From Rhizomucor pusillus (taxonomy: Eukaryota; Mucoromycota; Mucoromycetes; Mucorales; Lichtheimiaceae), in the NCBI GenBank assembly GCA_900175165.2, contig FWWN02000662.1:1-30935 (forward strand): DNA of 30,935 nucleotides. The letters are read 5' to 3'. Below, piece after piece: positions 12,751 to 22,423 of the stretch (its first letter is position 1; every line of letters starts with the position of its first letter). Made by a program: the position numbers and the translations under genes. Below the pieces are notes generated by a model, which did not search any database, was not told the origin of the DNA, and saw nothing but the letters and a program-made list of their open reading frames with translations.

Positions 12751-13604
12751 TAATATTTCCTTCTCCTGTTGCATCTTTTTGTCTGTGTGTCAATCTTGTA
12801 AAAAGCATCTGTCTTTTTCTCCTTTTTCCCTTGTTTTGCTCCAGATGATCTATAGCACCCCATTTTTTATTCTTCTCTCCTCTTCTCATTGCCTCTCTTA
12901 TTTCTTTTCACTTTTTGACTTGTTGTTGTCTTTCTCACCATTATCACATTTAAAATGAATGAAAATTATTCTGTACACTCACTTTTACATCGGTATCACC
13001 ATTTTCTCCTTGCAGTCAAGACAGAAAGTCTTTACAATAAATTTTCCACCGTGGATAATGCTTATTAATTTTTGAAAGCAACGAAAAGTCATGGTGCTCA
13101 GCAAATATTATATTTTAGACTGGTCACTTTCGAGTGGCAGTAGCAAGCAATTCATTCACAGCGAGGAACAAACACCTTGAATAAAATATCGAAACTGTAC
13201 ACGGGCGTTCGCTGCCTTCGTTGCTGTATCTCGCACGAATGCTACATAAATTTATATTTTGATCCATCAGGATGATATTAAATGTCATGATGGATTAGAT
13301 GGATTAGGCAACAGTAGCACAAGACACGAACGTAATGCCCTCACACAGTTTCCTTATTGCCAATCAACTACATTATCTACTGCTCTTAAGTTCTTTATAT
13401 TCATCCATGTATTATCTCCTTTGTAATTTAATTTTGATTCTTTCTATATGTATATTGTATAAAGATGACACCAATAACACCCTTCGAGATATTTGTCAAT
13501 CAAAGTCGTTTGAAATGCCGCATCACGGACCTTTGGGCAATTGAAACAGCGTCACGTTCAATGGCTTGGTGTTCATCCTACGGCGGTTCGTCTTGTGCAC
13601 AAAA
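12751..13604. other. 3' UTR of the Pumilio gene and promoter of RPB6
   Basis: No gene is seen. It starts with a pyrimidine-rich 3' UTR; a canonical AATAAA lies at 13036-13041, a likely polyadenylation signal for the Pumilio transcript. The remainder is AT-rich with no recognisable element. Confidence 0.6.
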
Positions 13605-14230
13605 ATGTCAGATTACGAGGATAACGGGTACGAAGAGGATTATGCGTATGGGTAAGTTTTGCCAAGATCAGACTGTAAAAACCTACCATTGACACGATTC
13701 CGTAAAGCTACGCACAACAGGTAAAAACCGTAACGTCTGTCATTGTTGTTGATGCATTTCAACTGACCGCTTGCAAAGGATTACGATGAGCAAATCGGAG
13801 AGCAGGGATTCGAGAATCAAGAGGAACAAGACATGGAAGTGGAAGAAGGAGTTGCTATTCTAGACGAGAGAACGGCGGCGAACGATGCTACTGCGAATGG
13901 CGTAGAATTGACGCCAATAGAAAAAAAGGACAGGACCACGACACCTTATATGACAAAGTATGAACGTGCAAGAGTACTCGGTACCCGTGCGTTGCAAATT
14001 AGGTATAATAAGAAACGAGAAGGAGGAAAACATGAGACATGTTCATTTTAAATTATATCTGCTTGTGTAGTTTAAATGCACCAGTGATGGTACAATTGGA
14101 CGGCGAATCCGACCCTCTCGTTATCGCAATGAAGGAACTGAAAGAGAAAAAGATCCCACTCATCATCCGACGATTCTTACCCGATAATACCTATGAGGAT
14201 TGGCACGTCAACGAACTCTTATCCGAATAA
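13605..14230 (+). CDS. RPB6: RNA polymerase I/II/III shared subunit Rpb6 (ABC23)
   Basis: Small common subunit of all three nuclear RNA polymerases; it holds the clamp base against the largest subunit. Model: 13605-13651, 13708-13720, 13779-14002, 14071-14230; 444 nt, 147 aa, between the lengths of the human and yeast proteins. Seen: an acidic N-terminal tail starting [16 protein letters not shown], then the conserved core [52 protein letters not shown] and the C-terminal [10 protein letters not shown]. Exon 2 is a 13-nt micro-exon (GYAQQ junction); it is needed for the frame and has clean AG and GT borders. The gene converges on uL13m, with 147 nt between the stop codons. Confidence 0.95.
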
Positions 14231-14377
14231 TATAATGAACTCATTGTACAGCATTTCTTTCATGACACTAAAAACAGAATTATACGAACAAAAAGGGCGT
14301 GGTCTGTGTTTATTTTTCTATTGTCGTACTAAATGCAGAGATGGTAATCTGAGGAATATGCATGTCCGTTGGTGCTT

Positions 14378-14943
14378 TTATTTGTTCTGCTCCAAGCCAT
14401 GGCGTTTGATTATGTTTTCCTTGTAAGGATGGTCTTCGCCCTCAAAAATATACAGTCGATCGAGACGAACGTTACGTAACCGGTTTTTAGGCAGCATACC
14501 CGACACTGCTTTGCGAATGGCTGCCGTGCAATCTTTTGCCTTGAGCTCATTGTACGTTATTTCTTTGAGTCCACCGGGATAGCCAGTGTGATGACGGTAG
14601 AGTTTCTGTTGTGCCTTGTTGCCGGATACCAAGACATCCTTCGCATTCACAACAACAACGTAATCGCCGCAATCAGCTAATAATCATTGATTGCAAGCGT
14701 TAATAAGGCCGCTGCTGTTCCTTTAACGAAGCTAACTACTTACACGCAGGATCATAAATCGGCTTATGTTTACCCATTAGTGTCGTTGCAATTCCGGTTG
14801 CCATACGACCTAGCGTTCTTTGACGTGCATCAACAAGGTGCCATACTCGAGCGTACGCTAATGCAGTCTATATTTTACATATTAATACGATCTAAAGCCA
14901 GACTACCTTCAGCTTTTCTTACATTCCCAATAGCCTGTGACAT
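14378..14943 (-). CDS. MRPL23: Mitochondrial large-subunit ribosomal protein uL13m
   Basis: Nuclear-encoded L13 of the mitochondrial ribosome. Model (minus): 14943-14923, 14867-14744, 14676-14378; 444 nt, 147 aa, slightly shorter than the yeast protein. The 21-nt first exon reads MSQAIGN, very like the yeast start. The intron-1 acceptor at 14869-14868 (ATAG) is preferred over the later TTAG because only it keeps the frame and yields [20 protein letters not shown]. Seen: [54 protein letters not shown] and [19 protein letters not shown], all L13 landmarks. No long targeting peptide is present, as for the yeast homologue. Confidence 0.94.
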
Positions 14944-15223
14944 GACCCAGCTGTTTAGAAAAAGAAAAGGCAATCTGCAGTTCCGTACTCTCCGAAATCG
15001 TGACTTGCGGGGTAAGAAGGGTACCACTGGGACAACACAAACGCAGTCAGTGTTCGGACACGCGCATAAATCATACACGCTGGAAGCTGCTGCATGACAA
15101 ATCGTTAGAGTTAGATAGTGTCTTGTTTGTTTTCAAGGTAACAGTACAATATGTTCTATGCTTAGGAAATGTCATTCGAATGTTGACCGTCAAAAGTGGC
15201 TTCCGGGGAGAAGAAACTGGACA

Positions 15224-16125
15224 ATGAGCCGGCCATACTGTGCTTCTTCCCTTTTTCTTACTTGGAATGTCCTCACTACCAATGCTCACTTTACTTCTCG
15301 CGAAGAATTGAAGAACTACCGTCAGCAATACGCTGAAAGCACCGGATTTGCTATCGTCATTTCCAACAGCGGGAGATACCTTCAGGAATAATAACTGGCA
15401 ACAACTGGCTGCTGAGACACGAAAAGTTAAGCGTAATCCTATGCGCTGTGGCTGCACCAATATCATCAAGTGCAAGCTACTTGGGGATCGTTTGATGGTC
15501 GATCACGTCGTTGGCGTGCACGACTATCCATCGGCCGACACTAGCAATCGGTTCTTTCACTAGCAACGTACTCTTGTTAGCAATGTTAAAAGGCGGTGCT
15601 TGATCGTATGGTCATGGCTAATGCTTGGCCAATTGATTACAGACGCCTTTAGAAGTAGCGGCAGAGAATTGCGATCATACCAAAGGACATCAGCAACCGG
15701 AAGAAAGTTCTCGCAACAGCTGAAGGAGAGGCCCGGTAACATGACCAAATTAGCCTAAGACTTGGAAAGCAAGGGTATCTTATCCGATACCAATATAATA
15801 TTGAACGCCGTCTTCTTGAGCTTTTCTTTTGCCACCTGAAGAGCGCGAAATTTTACGGTGTCTTCCTTGTCGACGCTACCTACAAGAGTGAATATGGTGT
15901 CTATTGGTAATGTCGGCATCGATGCTCATGTGATTTCTGCAGTTACTGGCACATGGATATCGAACGAAGCGACGGGGAATTATACCTGGGTGGCAAAGTA
16001 ATTGCATGACAACGTATACGCTTCGGTGAATGCCACGCCAGCCTTGATCACGATGGATAATTCGATTGCTGAATGAGGTGCTTTTTCGAAAGTCTTTCCT
16101 ATAAGCATTCAATTATTCTGCACTG
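15224..16125 (+). pseudogene. Decayed FAR1/MULE transposase
   Basis: Remnant of a Mutator-like (FAR1-type) transposase. Seen: an N-terminal FAR1-like zinc-binding part, with FTSREELKNYRQQYAE then KVKRNPMRCGCTNIIKCK and a VHDYPSAD histidine region (15290-15540). A catalytic-domain start GVFLVDATYKSEYGV follows (about 15855-15895), where VDATYK is the usual first Asp motif of MULE/FAR1 proteins. Then come ISNEATGNYTWVAK (about 15955-16000) and ALITMDNSIAE (about 16040-16075), the second Asp region. Frameshifts near 15385 and 15895 and in-frame stops (for example at 15561-15563 and 16072-16074) show that it is dead. The C-terminal acidic residue was not found. Ends are approximate; no terminal repeats recognised. 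Confidence 0.75.
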
Positions 16126-17255
16126 AGATATCAGACAGTTTAAAAAGGGACAAAACAAGAGTTCTGTGAGATTGGACGTATGTATTGTGTTAATATCATC
16201 TTTGCTAGACCATGTTCTACTCTTCTTTTGTAGCTTTACTGCTGTCTCATGGATAAATGATATATGCCTAATTCGATGAGAGGATAAGTGTTAACCCGTT
16301 GATTACTGCATCCAGTGGAGTTACCGGATTGCTATTAGGATCGGGTATCTGTATCTGAGACAGGCTATCGTCTTCATGATTGGATATTGCTCTGTACTAG
16401 TTAGATCTGTCTCGGTTAAAGTGTGTACAGATGGAAGCAACTGCTAATGTTATCATTCTCAGCATGGACAGGTTATCCGTTTTATCGTCTTTGTACACTT
16501 GTAGTTAGTTTATCACATGCACAATGCATATCAAAGAAGATAACTTCAAGAAGATCTGCTTGAAGGGGTTTGGAAACCCCTAGCCAGCATACTGCTTTGA
16601 TCGATCTGTTAACGGTGTTGTTTTTAAGAGCAAATAGTGGTTTTGAAAGCAGACGATGAGTATCGTGAGAGTTGAATGTACCGTTTATTCGGACAAGGCA
16701 GAAAACTTTTACGAACAACTCCCCAATAATAAGTACGCAACAGAGTCTAATAACTGACTGTGGTAAACCACATACATCCGGGTAAGCATTGAACAATAAA
16801 AGGGTTTCAGAAAACACTCCGTGATCCAATAATGGTGGACGGTTGCGTATATCGTCATATCGATGATCTGTAAAGAAAAAAAAGAATGCAACTGGGATAA
16901 AAGTGCATGGCTGACATAACGGTCAAAATGGTAGGCGCAAGCTCTTTGGTCCTAGACCACCTCCCAAAGAATTAGCTCTCATCAGCTGTGTCAAATAGTT
17001 AGTTGAACATACATTTTTCATTCATTCAGAAATGGGTAAATACGCACCATCGAGATAATACAGCATACGGGGAAAACGACAAACTGGCAATGTAATCCAG
17101 TTTAAGCGAAAGAGTTAATACCTAAACGACGTAAAGCACGTTAGTGGCCTAGAGGATGCCTTCTTCGCAGCCAATGTACTAACCAATTTCTGAAAGTGCT
17201 TTCCATATACTGGCTGAATTGCAGTTTCAATCCTAAGACAACGCTGTCAATCAGT
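16126..17255. other. Region without recognisable genes
   Basis: No coding region is seen. It contains one isolated arm of the GGAGGTC hairpin family (16935-16964) and a perfect 8-bp palindrome with a 2-nt loop (about 16564-16581). Possibly decayed transposon DNA following the MULE remnant. Confidence 0.5.
16935..16964 (-). repeat. Solo arm of the GGAGGTC/AAAGAGCTTGCGC hairpin family
   Basis: Thirty nt that match the right arm of the complete hairpin at 22854-22883 with one difference (CCACCTCC for CGACCTCC). No complementary left arm is visible upstream, so this is a truncated or half copy. Confidence 0.8.
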
Positions 17256-17332
17256 NNNNNNNNNNNNNNNNNNNNNNNNNNNNNNNNNNNNNNNNNNNNN
17301 NNNNNNNNNNNNNNNNNNNNNNNNNNNNNNNN
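17256..17332. other. Assembly gap (77 N)
   Basis: A run of N marks a gap of unknown content; open frames spanning it are meaningless. Confidence 0.99.
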
Positions 17333-17819
17333 AAAAAAAATTGGGAAAGTGAGAAAAACTGGAAACAGAGATGACAAAGTCCATATCTGTCTGCACCTTC
17401 CAATTTAAAGTTTCAGCTGCGCCCACCAGCAGCAATACAGCCCCTTAAAGTTCGTAGTCCAGTGCTCAATTTACTTGGAGTGTCTGAAGCGCTGCTCGCG
17501 AGTGTCTATGACGAGCCTTCGCGGAATTTGGTATGAAAATTACTGCTTTGTAAAACAAGGATAGAAACGAGATATAATTTGAAACTCTTTGTGAAATGGT
17601 TGACTTTATTGATATGGCGTTACGTTTTGGCTGCTTTTTCTGGGCGTTTCTCAGGGATAGGATATTCTGATGATGGTTGCGCTACAACGATTGACGATAG
17701 TTGATGTTGTTGGATTACTTATTATGAGAGAGCTGCAAACATTGCAAATAAAAACCTATCATCCAGAATGATTATACGATACTTTCTTTCTATTGAAAGC
17801 TCTTTCTCATTTTCACAAC
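17333..17819. other. Gap-to-gene stretch upstream of the coiled-coil gene
   Basis: No gene or repeat is recognised. The last 80 nt are AT-rich and probably hold the promoter of the gene starting at 17820. Confidence 0.4.
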
Positions 17820-18919
17820 ATGTCTTACTCAGGAATCCCCATCGTTCGCTCCACTACTGTTGGACCCGCCGTCGTGGAAAACAGTCGCAAGCGACCTAGA
17901 ATAGATGACGATAAGGATACCCTTATCGAACGTTTGGAGACTCGCATCGCGATGATGGAGTCTGAATGGCTGAATTGAAGCAGCTGGTATATGCCCAGAT
18001 GCAAGAGGTAGACCGCCCCAAGGAGCAGCTCGCAGAACGCCAGCACAACCATGGTCGCACGGAGGGTGATCCAGACCTGTTAGTAAGTATTCGAACATGA
18101 TATAACATCTATCGTATGTAATCACTCAAGTATTGGAAATAGGCAAAACTCCGTGCTTACTATCACGGCACTCTTGAGCTCAACCCGGATACTACGCGGC
18201 GACTGAATGAGAGCATCGACAGCACCCATAACAAGAATGTCGTCGCCGCCATGCAACGGTATATCCGCGAGCTACCTGAAGATGCCAAGCATCCGTACTG
18301 GACCGATGACTTTGTCTTGGAGAAGCTGAGAAATCAGCTAAGATATCAGAAAGAGAAGGAAAGTACCAGCGAGTACCAGAAGGAGCAGGAGCGTCGCAAG
18401 GCGCGCAACAATCGCTTGTACACTGTATGTTCCTGTATTTATACCATCGTACTCATCGAGACTCATACTTTCGAATAGAAATGCAAAGTCAGAAAGGCTG
18501 CCTATAAGGCCAACAAGGCAGACATTGACAAGGATTTCGAGGGCGTGGAAGAGCTTCTTTGTCCGAAGTTTATGTCGGACGAACAAGACGTAACTAATGA
18601 AGTCGACAATCGCCGGACCGCAAGAAAGGTTCTTCGTCCGACTTGGAGAAGTGAGGAGGTACGTCTGCAGTACGTTTGCAGTACGTTTGCATAAATCCTT
18701 ACACAGAAAGGACTATACTAAAAGGAAATCATACCTCAGGCAAACCGACTCTTAGTGAGACTCTCTGCGCTTGCCGACAAGCAAGAGGCGGAGACATCGA
18801 AGCGCGTGCGGCCGGAAATGCTGTGTATGGTGATTGAAGACGTTGAGGTATACCCTCCAAATCTGCCGAAGCGTTGGGCGAAACCGGATCGCCTCAGCCC
18901 TTCGCTTCGGTACGAATAA
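17820..18919 (+). CDS. Coiled-coil protein of unknown function, possibly transposon-associated; one frameshift
   Basis: I do not recognise the family. Four exons: 17820-18082, 18143-18424, 18479-18658, 18740-18919, all with GT-AG borders, giving about 301 aa if one base missing near 17962-17972 is allowed for. As written, exon 1 stops at 17976-17978; the shifted frame then reads on as AELKQLVYAQMQEVDR and joins exon 2 in phase, so the defect is one nucleotide (mutation or sequencing error). Seen: a basic patch SRKRPRIDDDKD resembling a nuclear localisation signal, a heptad-like segment LIERLETRIAMMESE, a soluble middle part with YIRELPEDAKHPYWTDDFV, a strongly charged helix QKEKESTSEYQKEQERRKAR, and a C-terminal YPPNLPKRWAKP. 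It converges on the Tnp2-type transposase remnant, so it may be an accessory protein of that element; this is inference. Confidence 0.6.
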
Positions 18920-19149
18920 AGCATCTTCTGTACCTCCTTTTTGTACTTTATTCAAGGCATTCAATGTTTGTTAAGAACCTTTTGCGTATGGGCTCTTACC
19001 TGGCATAATAGAGGAGGATGGTCCTATCCTGTCGCTGACAGTTAACTACAAGCACGCGATAATTCTTCACACTTACCTTGCATTCTTTGGAGTGACTTAA
19101 CAGAAGCGTTTAATTATATTGATTATCTATTATATTATATGATTATTTT
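18920..19149. other. Short spacer between two convergent coding remnants
   Basis: AT-rich 230-nt spacer, probably 3' UTRs. An AATAAA overlaps the stop codon of the upstream gene (18915-18920). Confidence 0.5.
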
Positions 19150-21138
19150 TCAGCCTTTTAGCTTGCGAGGCAATGGAATGATGACAATGTTGTCATCAAG
19201 CCAGCGGAATACTCCAATCGGCGAATAGATTTGGTGGACCGGCAGTATACACGTCCAGTTAAGAGGAGTAAAGGAGTTATCCCATACTCTCATTCCATGA
19301 GGTTGAAACGAAGGGACATCGTAAGCGGCACGCTTGTACCATCGCACAAAGGCAAAAAAGTGCTGAAAATCCACTTCGGAGTCGTCCGCGGCAGGCAGTC
19401 GAAGCATGTGCGTGAAATAGTATTGAACTAGCCCTGGTCGTAGCGTCGGGCGTTCGAAGAGTCCACCAGTTTCTGGATCTGTATCAAAGTAAGCCTGTAT
19501 GTAGGCGCCTCTGATATCCGAGGACTATCCTGGCATCTGTAAATTTGGCCCAGGATATTAATGGTCCAAGTCTTGCGTACGAGGTTCACGACCATCGTTT
19601 TGTTATTATCCTGGTAAGCACCTTCCGCGCACAGGTCTTTGTATACACCGTTGTAATAGTCGAGCAGACAATCATAGTGATTGCTGCTTAAACGGATGTA
19701 TTCAGACATCTTGAGCGAAGCGAACGCGGGGGGCAATGGTTCCCAACCGAGACATCCAAGATCGGTGGTGTCGCTATTTGGTTGCGCAAATCTGTCGAAA
19801 GCAGCAACGTCAAAGGCGGGTTCCTCTTGCTCATTCGATGTGGATTCGATGGTTGCAAGCGAAGGGATAAGTTTCATCAAAATTGCGATGAACGAAGGAC
19901 GGGAAGAGAGTCGCACGTACAAGCTTCGGAAACCGTCAGCTGCATAATATCTTTCGATATACTTGCTCATGAAAGTGACTTCGAAACCATCTTTGCTGTT
20001 GGTATCTATCGACTTTAGCAATCCATTAAGTCGTTCAAAGCCGAATAGCCAGAAAGCATATATCGGTCCGAAATCCTCGATCTTCTTCAAATGCATATGG
20101 AGATGCATGTTAGGTGTGATCTCTTCCTTGCCATACAGCCTCTTGTACTGTTCTCAAAACTGGCGAAGGTACTCGTGGGCATCGTCCAAATCCTTTAAGG
20201 ATATCGAGGGCCTTGATAGGAGATAATTGCCTTGAACGAACTTCAACCACAATCGCATATCATCCCGACTAGTTTTGCTTCAGCAGGATTGAGGAAGCAG
20301 CCAAAACCCACGTTCTCCATTCGTCGGAAGTCAAGTTCACGCAACCGGACGAGACTTTTCCTCTAGGCAAGTCGTAGCCTGAGGGAAGGATGATATTTTT
20401 CATTTGCTCACCCATAACTTCAAAGTCTTGTGTGGTGAGCAGAGGCTTGTTCGTACTCGGATCGAGCAGCGATTTCCAGAAATTCAAGATACGTTTGGCT
20501 GTGCCAGAGTACAAATTGTGCATTGGATCCACAATTGTACAGCGGACGGCCTCAAAATAGGTCAAGTGGTGGAGCTCGAACCAGCGAGCACCATACGCTC
20601 TCTCGATCATCCTTCACCCATCCAGATTGCTGGCATTTGCCCAACCTTCGGCGAGAGCTCTGTTTTCAGTTCCACTGCGTTCCTCCCTTGCTGCTATCTC
20701 CTCTGTCATAAATCCAGAGAAATCACGTTTCAAATAATCGCCAGGGACACTGGAACATTGCCGCTTGCATTTATAGCAGGCGCAGATTGATCCAATGCTT
20801 GTAAATCCGGAGACTTTTCGGGCAGCTGGGATGTCAGAAGCGACCATCAGCAACGCTGCTCGTATCCGAGCGTTGGATCGGCCGTTTACTGTTATTGTAA
20901 CTCCACTATAGAGCTTCTCCAGTTCGTCAACGAGTGGTCTCAGATAGCGGTTTATCTGGTGCTTGCTAGGTTCTTTTGGGCCTGGCATAACGCCAACGAG
21001 GATTACATTCTCCGGCTTATACCGCTCGGAGCGGGGCAGATTGTTAATTGTCAAGTAAATGGCTCCAACTGGTTGTTCGGTTTGGCGAATTTCGCAGTGA
21101 TTCGAACAAGAGTGGTGTGTCCCGTTGTGGCCGTTTGT
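19150..21138 (-). pseudogene. Decayed Tnp2-type transposase (CACTA / Plavaka group)
   Basis: Transposase of the CACTA/EnSpm-like group found widely in fungi. Read on minus from 21138: GAIYLTINNLPRSERYKPEN, ILVGVMPGPKEPSKHQINRY, LRPLVDELEKLY, SNARIRAALLMVASDIPAAR, CACYKCKRQC (zinc-binding cysteines), VDPMHNLYSGTAKR (the DPMHN motif typical of Tnp2), MHLHMHLKKIEDFGPIYAFW, FERLNGLLKS, HFFAFVRWYK and the C-terminal CILPVHQIYSP...VIIPLPRK. The frame shifts near 20270 and near 19430, and a TGA at 20156-20154 replaces what should be Trp. The N-terminal part is missing; the open frame begins at a stop at 21141-21139, about 110 nt from the tRNA-Asp gene. Inactive. No CACTA-type terminal repeats were found. 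Confidence 0.88.
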
Positions 21139-21249
21139 TTATATGTATTTTTTAGGGTAGGTGTTGCTTATACATTTCGACGAGTTTTCCAGTTCGAATT
21201 TCAAGCTTCTGGCTCAGAAAATAAACAACTCGCTTTCCGATCAAGGAGC

Positions 21250-21320
21250 TCTCGGATAGTATAGTGGTTAGTATCCCCGCCTGTCACGCGGGAGACCCGG
21301 GTTCAATTCCCGGTCCGAGA
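21250..21320 (+). tRNA. tRNA-Asp (GTC), copy 1
   Basis: Complete cloverleaf of 71 nt: acceptor arm TCTCGGA/TCCGAGA, anticodon loop CTGTCAC with anticodon GTC, and T arm with GGTTCAATTCC. No intron. It is identical over its full length to the copy at 30213-30283 on the other strand, although the flanks differ. A T5 terminator follows at 21336-21340. Confidence 0.97.
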
Positions 21321-21335
21321 GGAAACTGCGTACCG

Positions 21336-21340
21336 TTTTT
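21336..21340 (+). terminator. RNA polymerase III terminator (T5) of tRNA-Asp copy 1
   Basis: First run of five T after the tRNA 3' end, 15 nt downstream, followed by CGG. Confidence 0.75.
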
Positions 21341-21520
21341 CGGTTTTACTTTCCTGTTATCTATCGTGCATGGACTTTCGCGATTCCTTTTTGGTTCCTC
21401 TCGCCGCTTGCCAAGTCGTTGCCTCTTTGGAATATTTCTGCATGTCATAGCGCTTAGCATGCATTGTCTAGATTTTCCTTTTTGTATGTAATATCCTCTT
21501 TATTTTTGGTAGTTCCGAAA

Positions 21521-21640
21521 GGTATAAGCACCTAGCAAAAACATAGAATAAACGACACTTAACTACTGTCTATCCTCGTGTTCCTTTCTTCGTGACTCTC
21601 CTTCGTGATACCGTAACGCAAAAGAAGTAGCGTTACGGCA
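21521..21640 (+). repeat. LTR-like segment (family D), 5' side of the Ty3/Gypsy remnant
   Basis: Contains a TATAA box (21523-21527), an AGAATAAA signal (about 21545-21552) and an 8-bp inverted repeat CGTAACGC/GCGTTACG (21612-21619 and 21630-21637), ending ACGGCA at 21640. The same order of motifs recurs at 30053-30202, and its first part at 29801-29838. TTGGTAGC follows directly (21642-21649), a plausible primer-binding site for the downstream gag. The left end is not defined. It does not match the LTR at the other end of the remnant. Confidence 0.6.
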
Positions 21641-21763
21641 ATTGGTAGCTGAGGTTCAAGATCTACTATTCTTTCTCTGTGGTCTCTTTCTGTGGTCTCT
21701 CTCCGTGTGGAACCTCTTCGTGATATTCTCCTCGTGTCCCCCTCCTCGGTCTTACTTCCCGAA

Positions 21764-22266
21764 ATGGCAAATCTAATCCAGACAGTGCAGCTATGCTGAG
21801 TATGATGCAAAGGATGATGTCGCAAATGAAATCTCAACAAGAAGTGCTGATGCGCTTATTCAATCAGAACAAGATCGTAATAAAATCAAGCCGGTCCAAC
21901 CAGATCTTTTCCGACGCTCGGCCAGCAAAGTAGAATCCTGGCTCCATTCTCTAGCAAAGTTCTCCAACTCCACAAGCTTAGCGACAGGACTTTGATAACT
22001 TTCGCAAGTTCGCTTCTCCGTGATAATGCCGCCACTTGGTGTCTCCACATGGAAACCGTTCAAGAAAAAGACGGATTGCCTTTGAAGGCCTCATCCTGGA
22101 ATTTCAACACAGAATTCCGCAAAGAGTTCAAACCCGGCAATGCAACGCAAATCGCCCGTGCTCGTCTCCAAAGGAGGACGGACAAGGTCGTTATAATTTC
22201 GGACATCTTTTGGTCTGTCGGTGATCTATATGCCTATCCGACGTCTTGGGAGATAATTGCCTCCTG
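21764..22266 (+). pseudogene. Ty3/Gypsy gag remnant
   Basis: Capsid-like gag region of an LTR retrotransposon. Seen: PVQPDLFRRSASKVESWLHS (about 21888-21950), FASSLLRDNAATWCLHMETV (about 21995-22055) and EFRKEFKPGNATQIARARLQ (about 22110-22170). These are the usual order of motifs in fungal Ty3 gag, where the matching Cys is normally Trp. Frames switch several times between 21790 and 21990 and again after 22170. The rest of gag, protease and most of reverse transcriptase are missing; the next recognisable pol sequence begins about 22450. Confidence 0.75.
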
Positions 22267-22423
22267 AATGATGAGACAAATCCTGGATGACAACCAGAGA
22301 TTGGGACGCGGTAGATATCCTGGCCGTCCGTATATCTCTCGAGGGCGGTATCCTGTTTCGCAGGATGGAATAGATTTAAAGAACGTCGTTGACCGGCAAC
22401 AGAGACGGTAGCCCGATTGTCTA

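Noticed and set aside
13335..13692. Small open frames upstream of and overlapping the first RPB6 exon
   Set aside because: They overlap the real first exon in other frames and have no recognisable content.
17141..17435. Open frames spanning the N run
   Set aside because: Their continuity depends on unknown bases.
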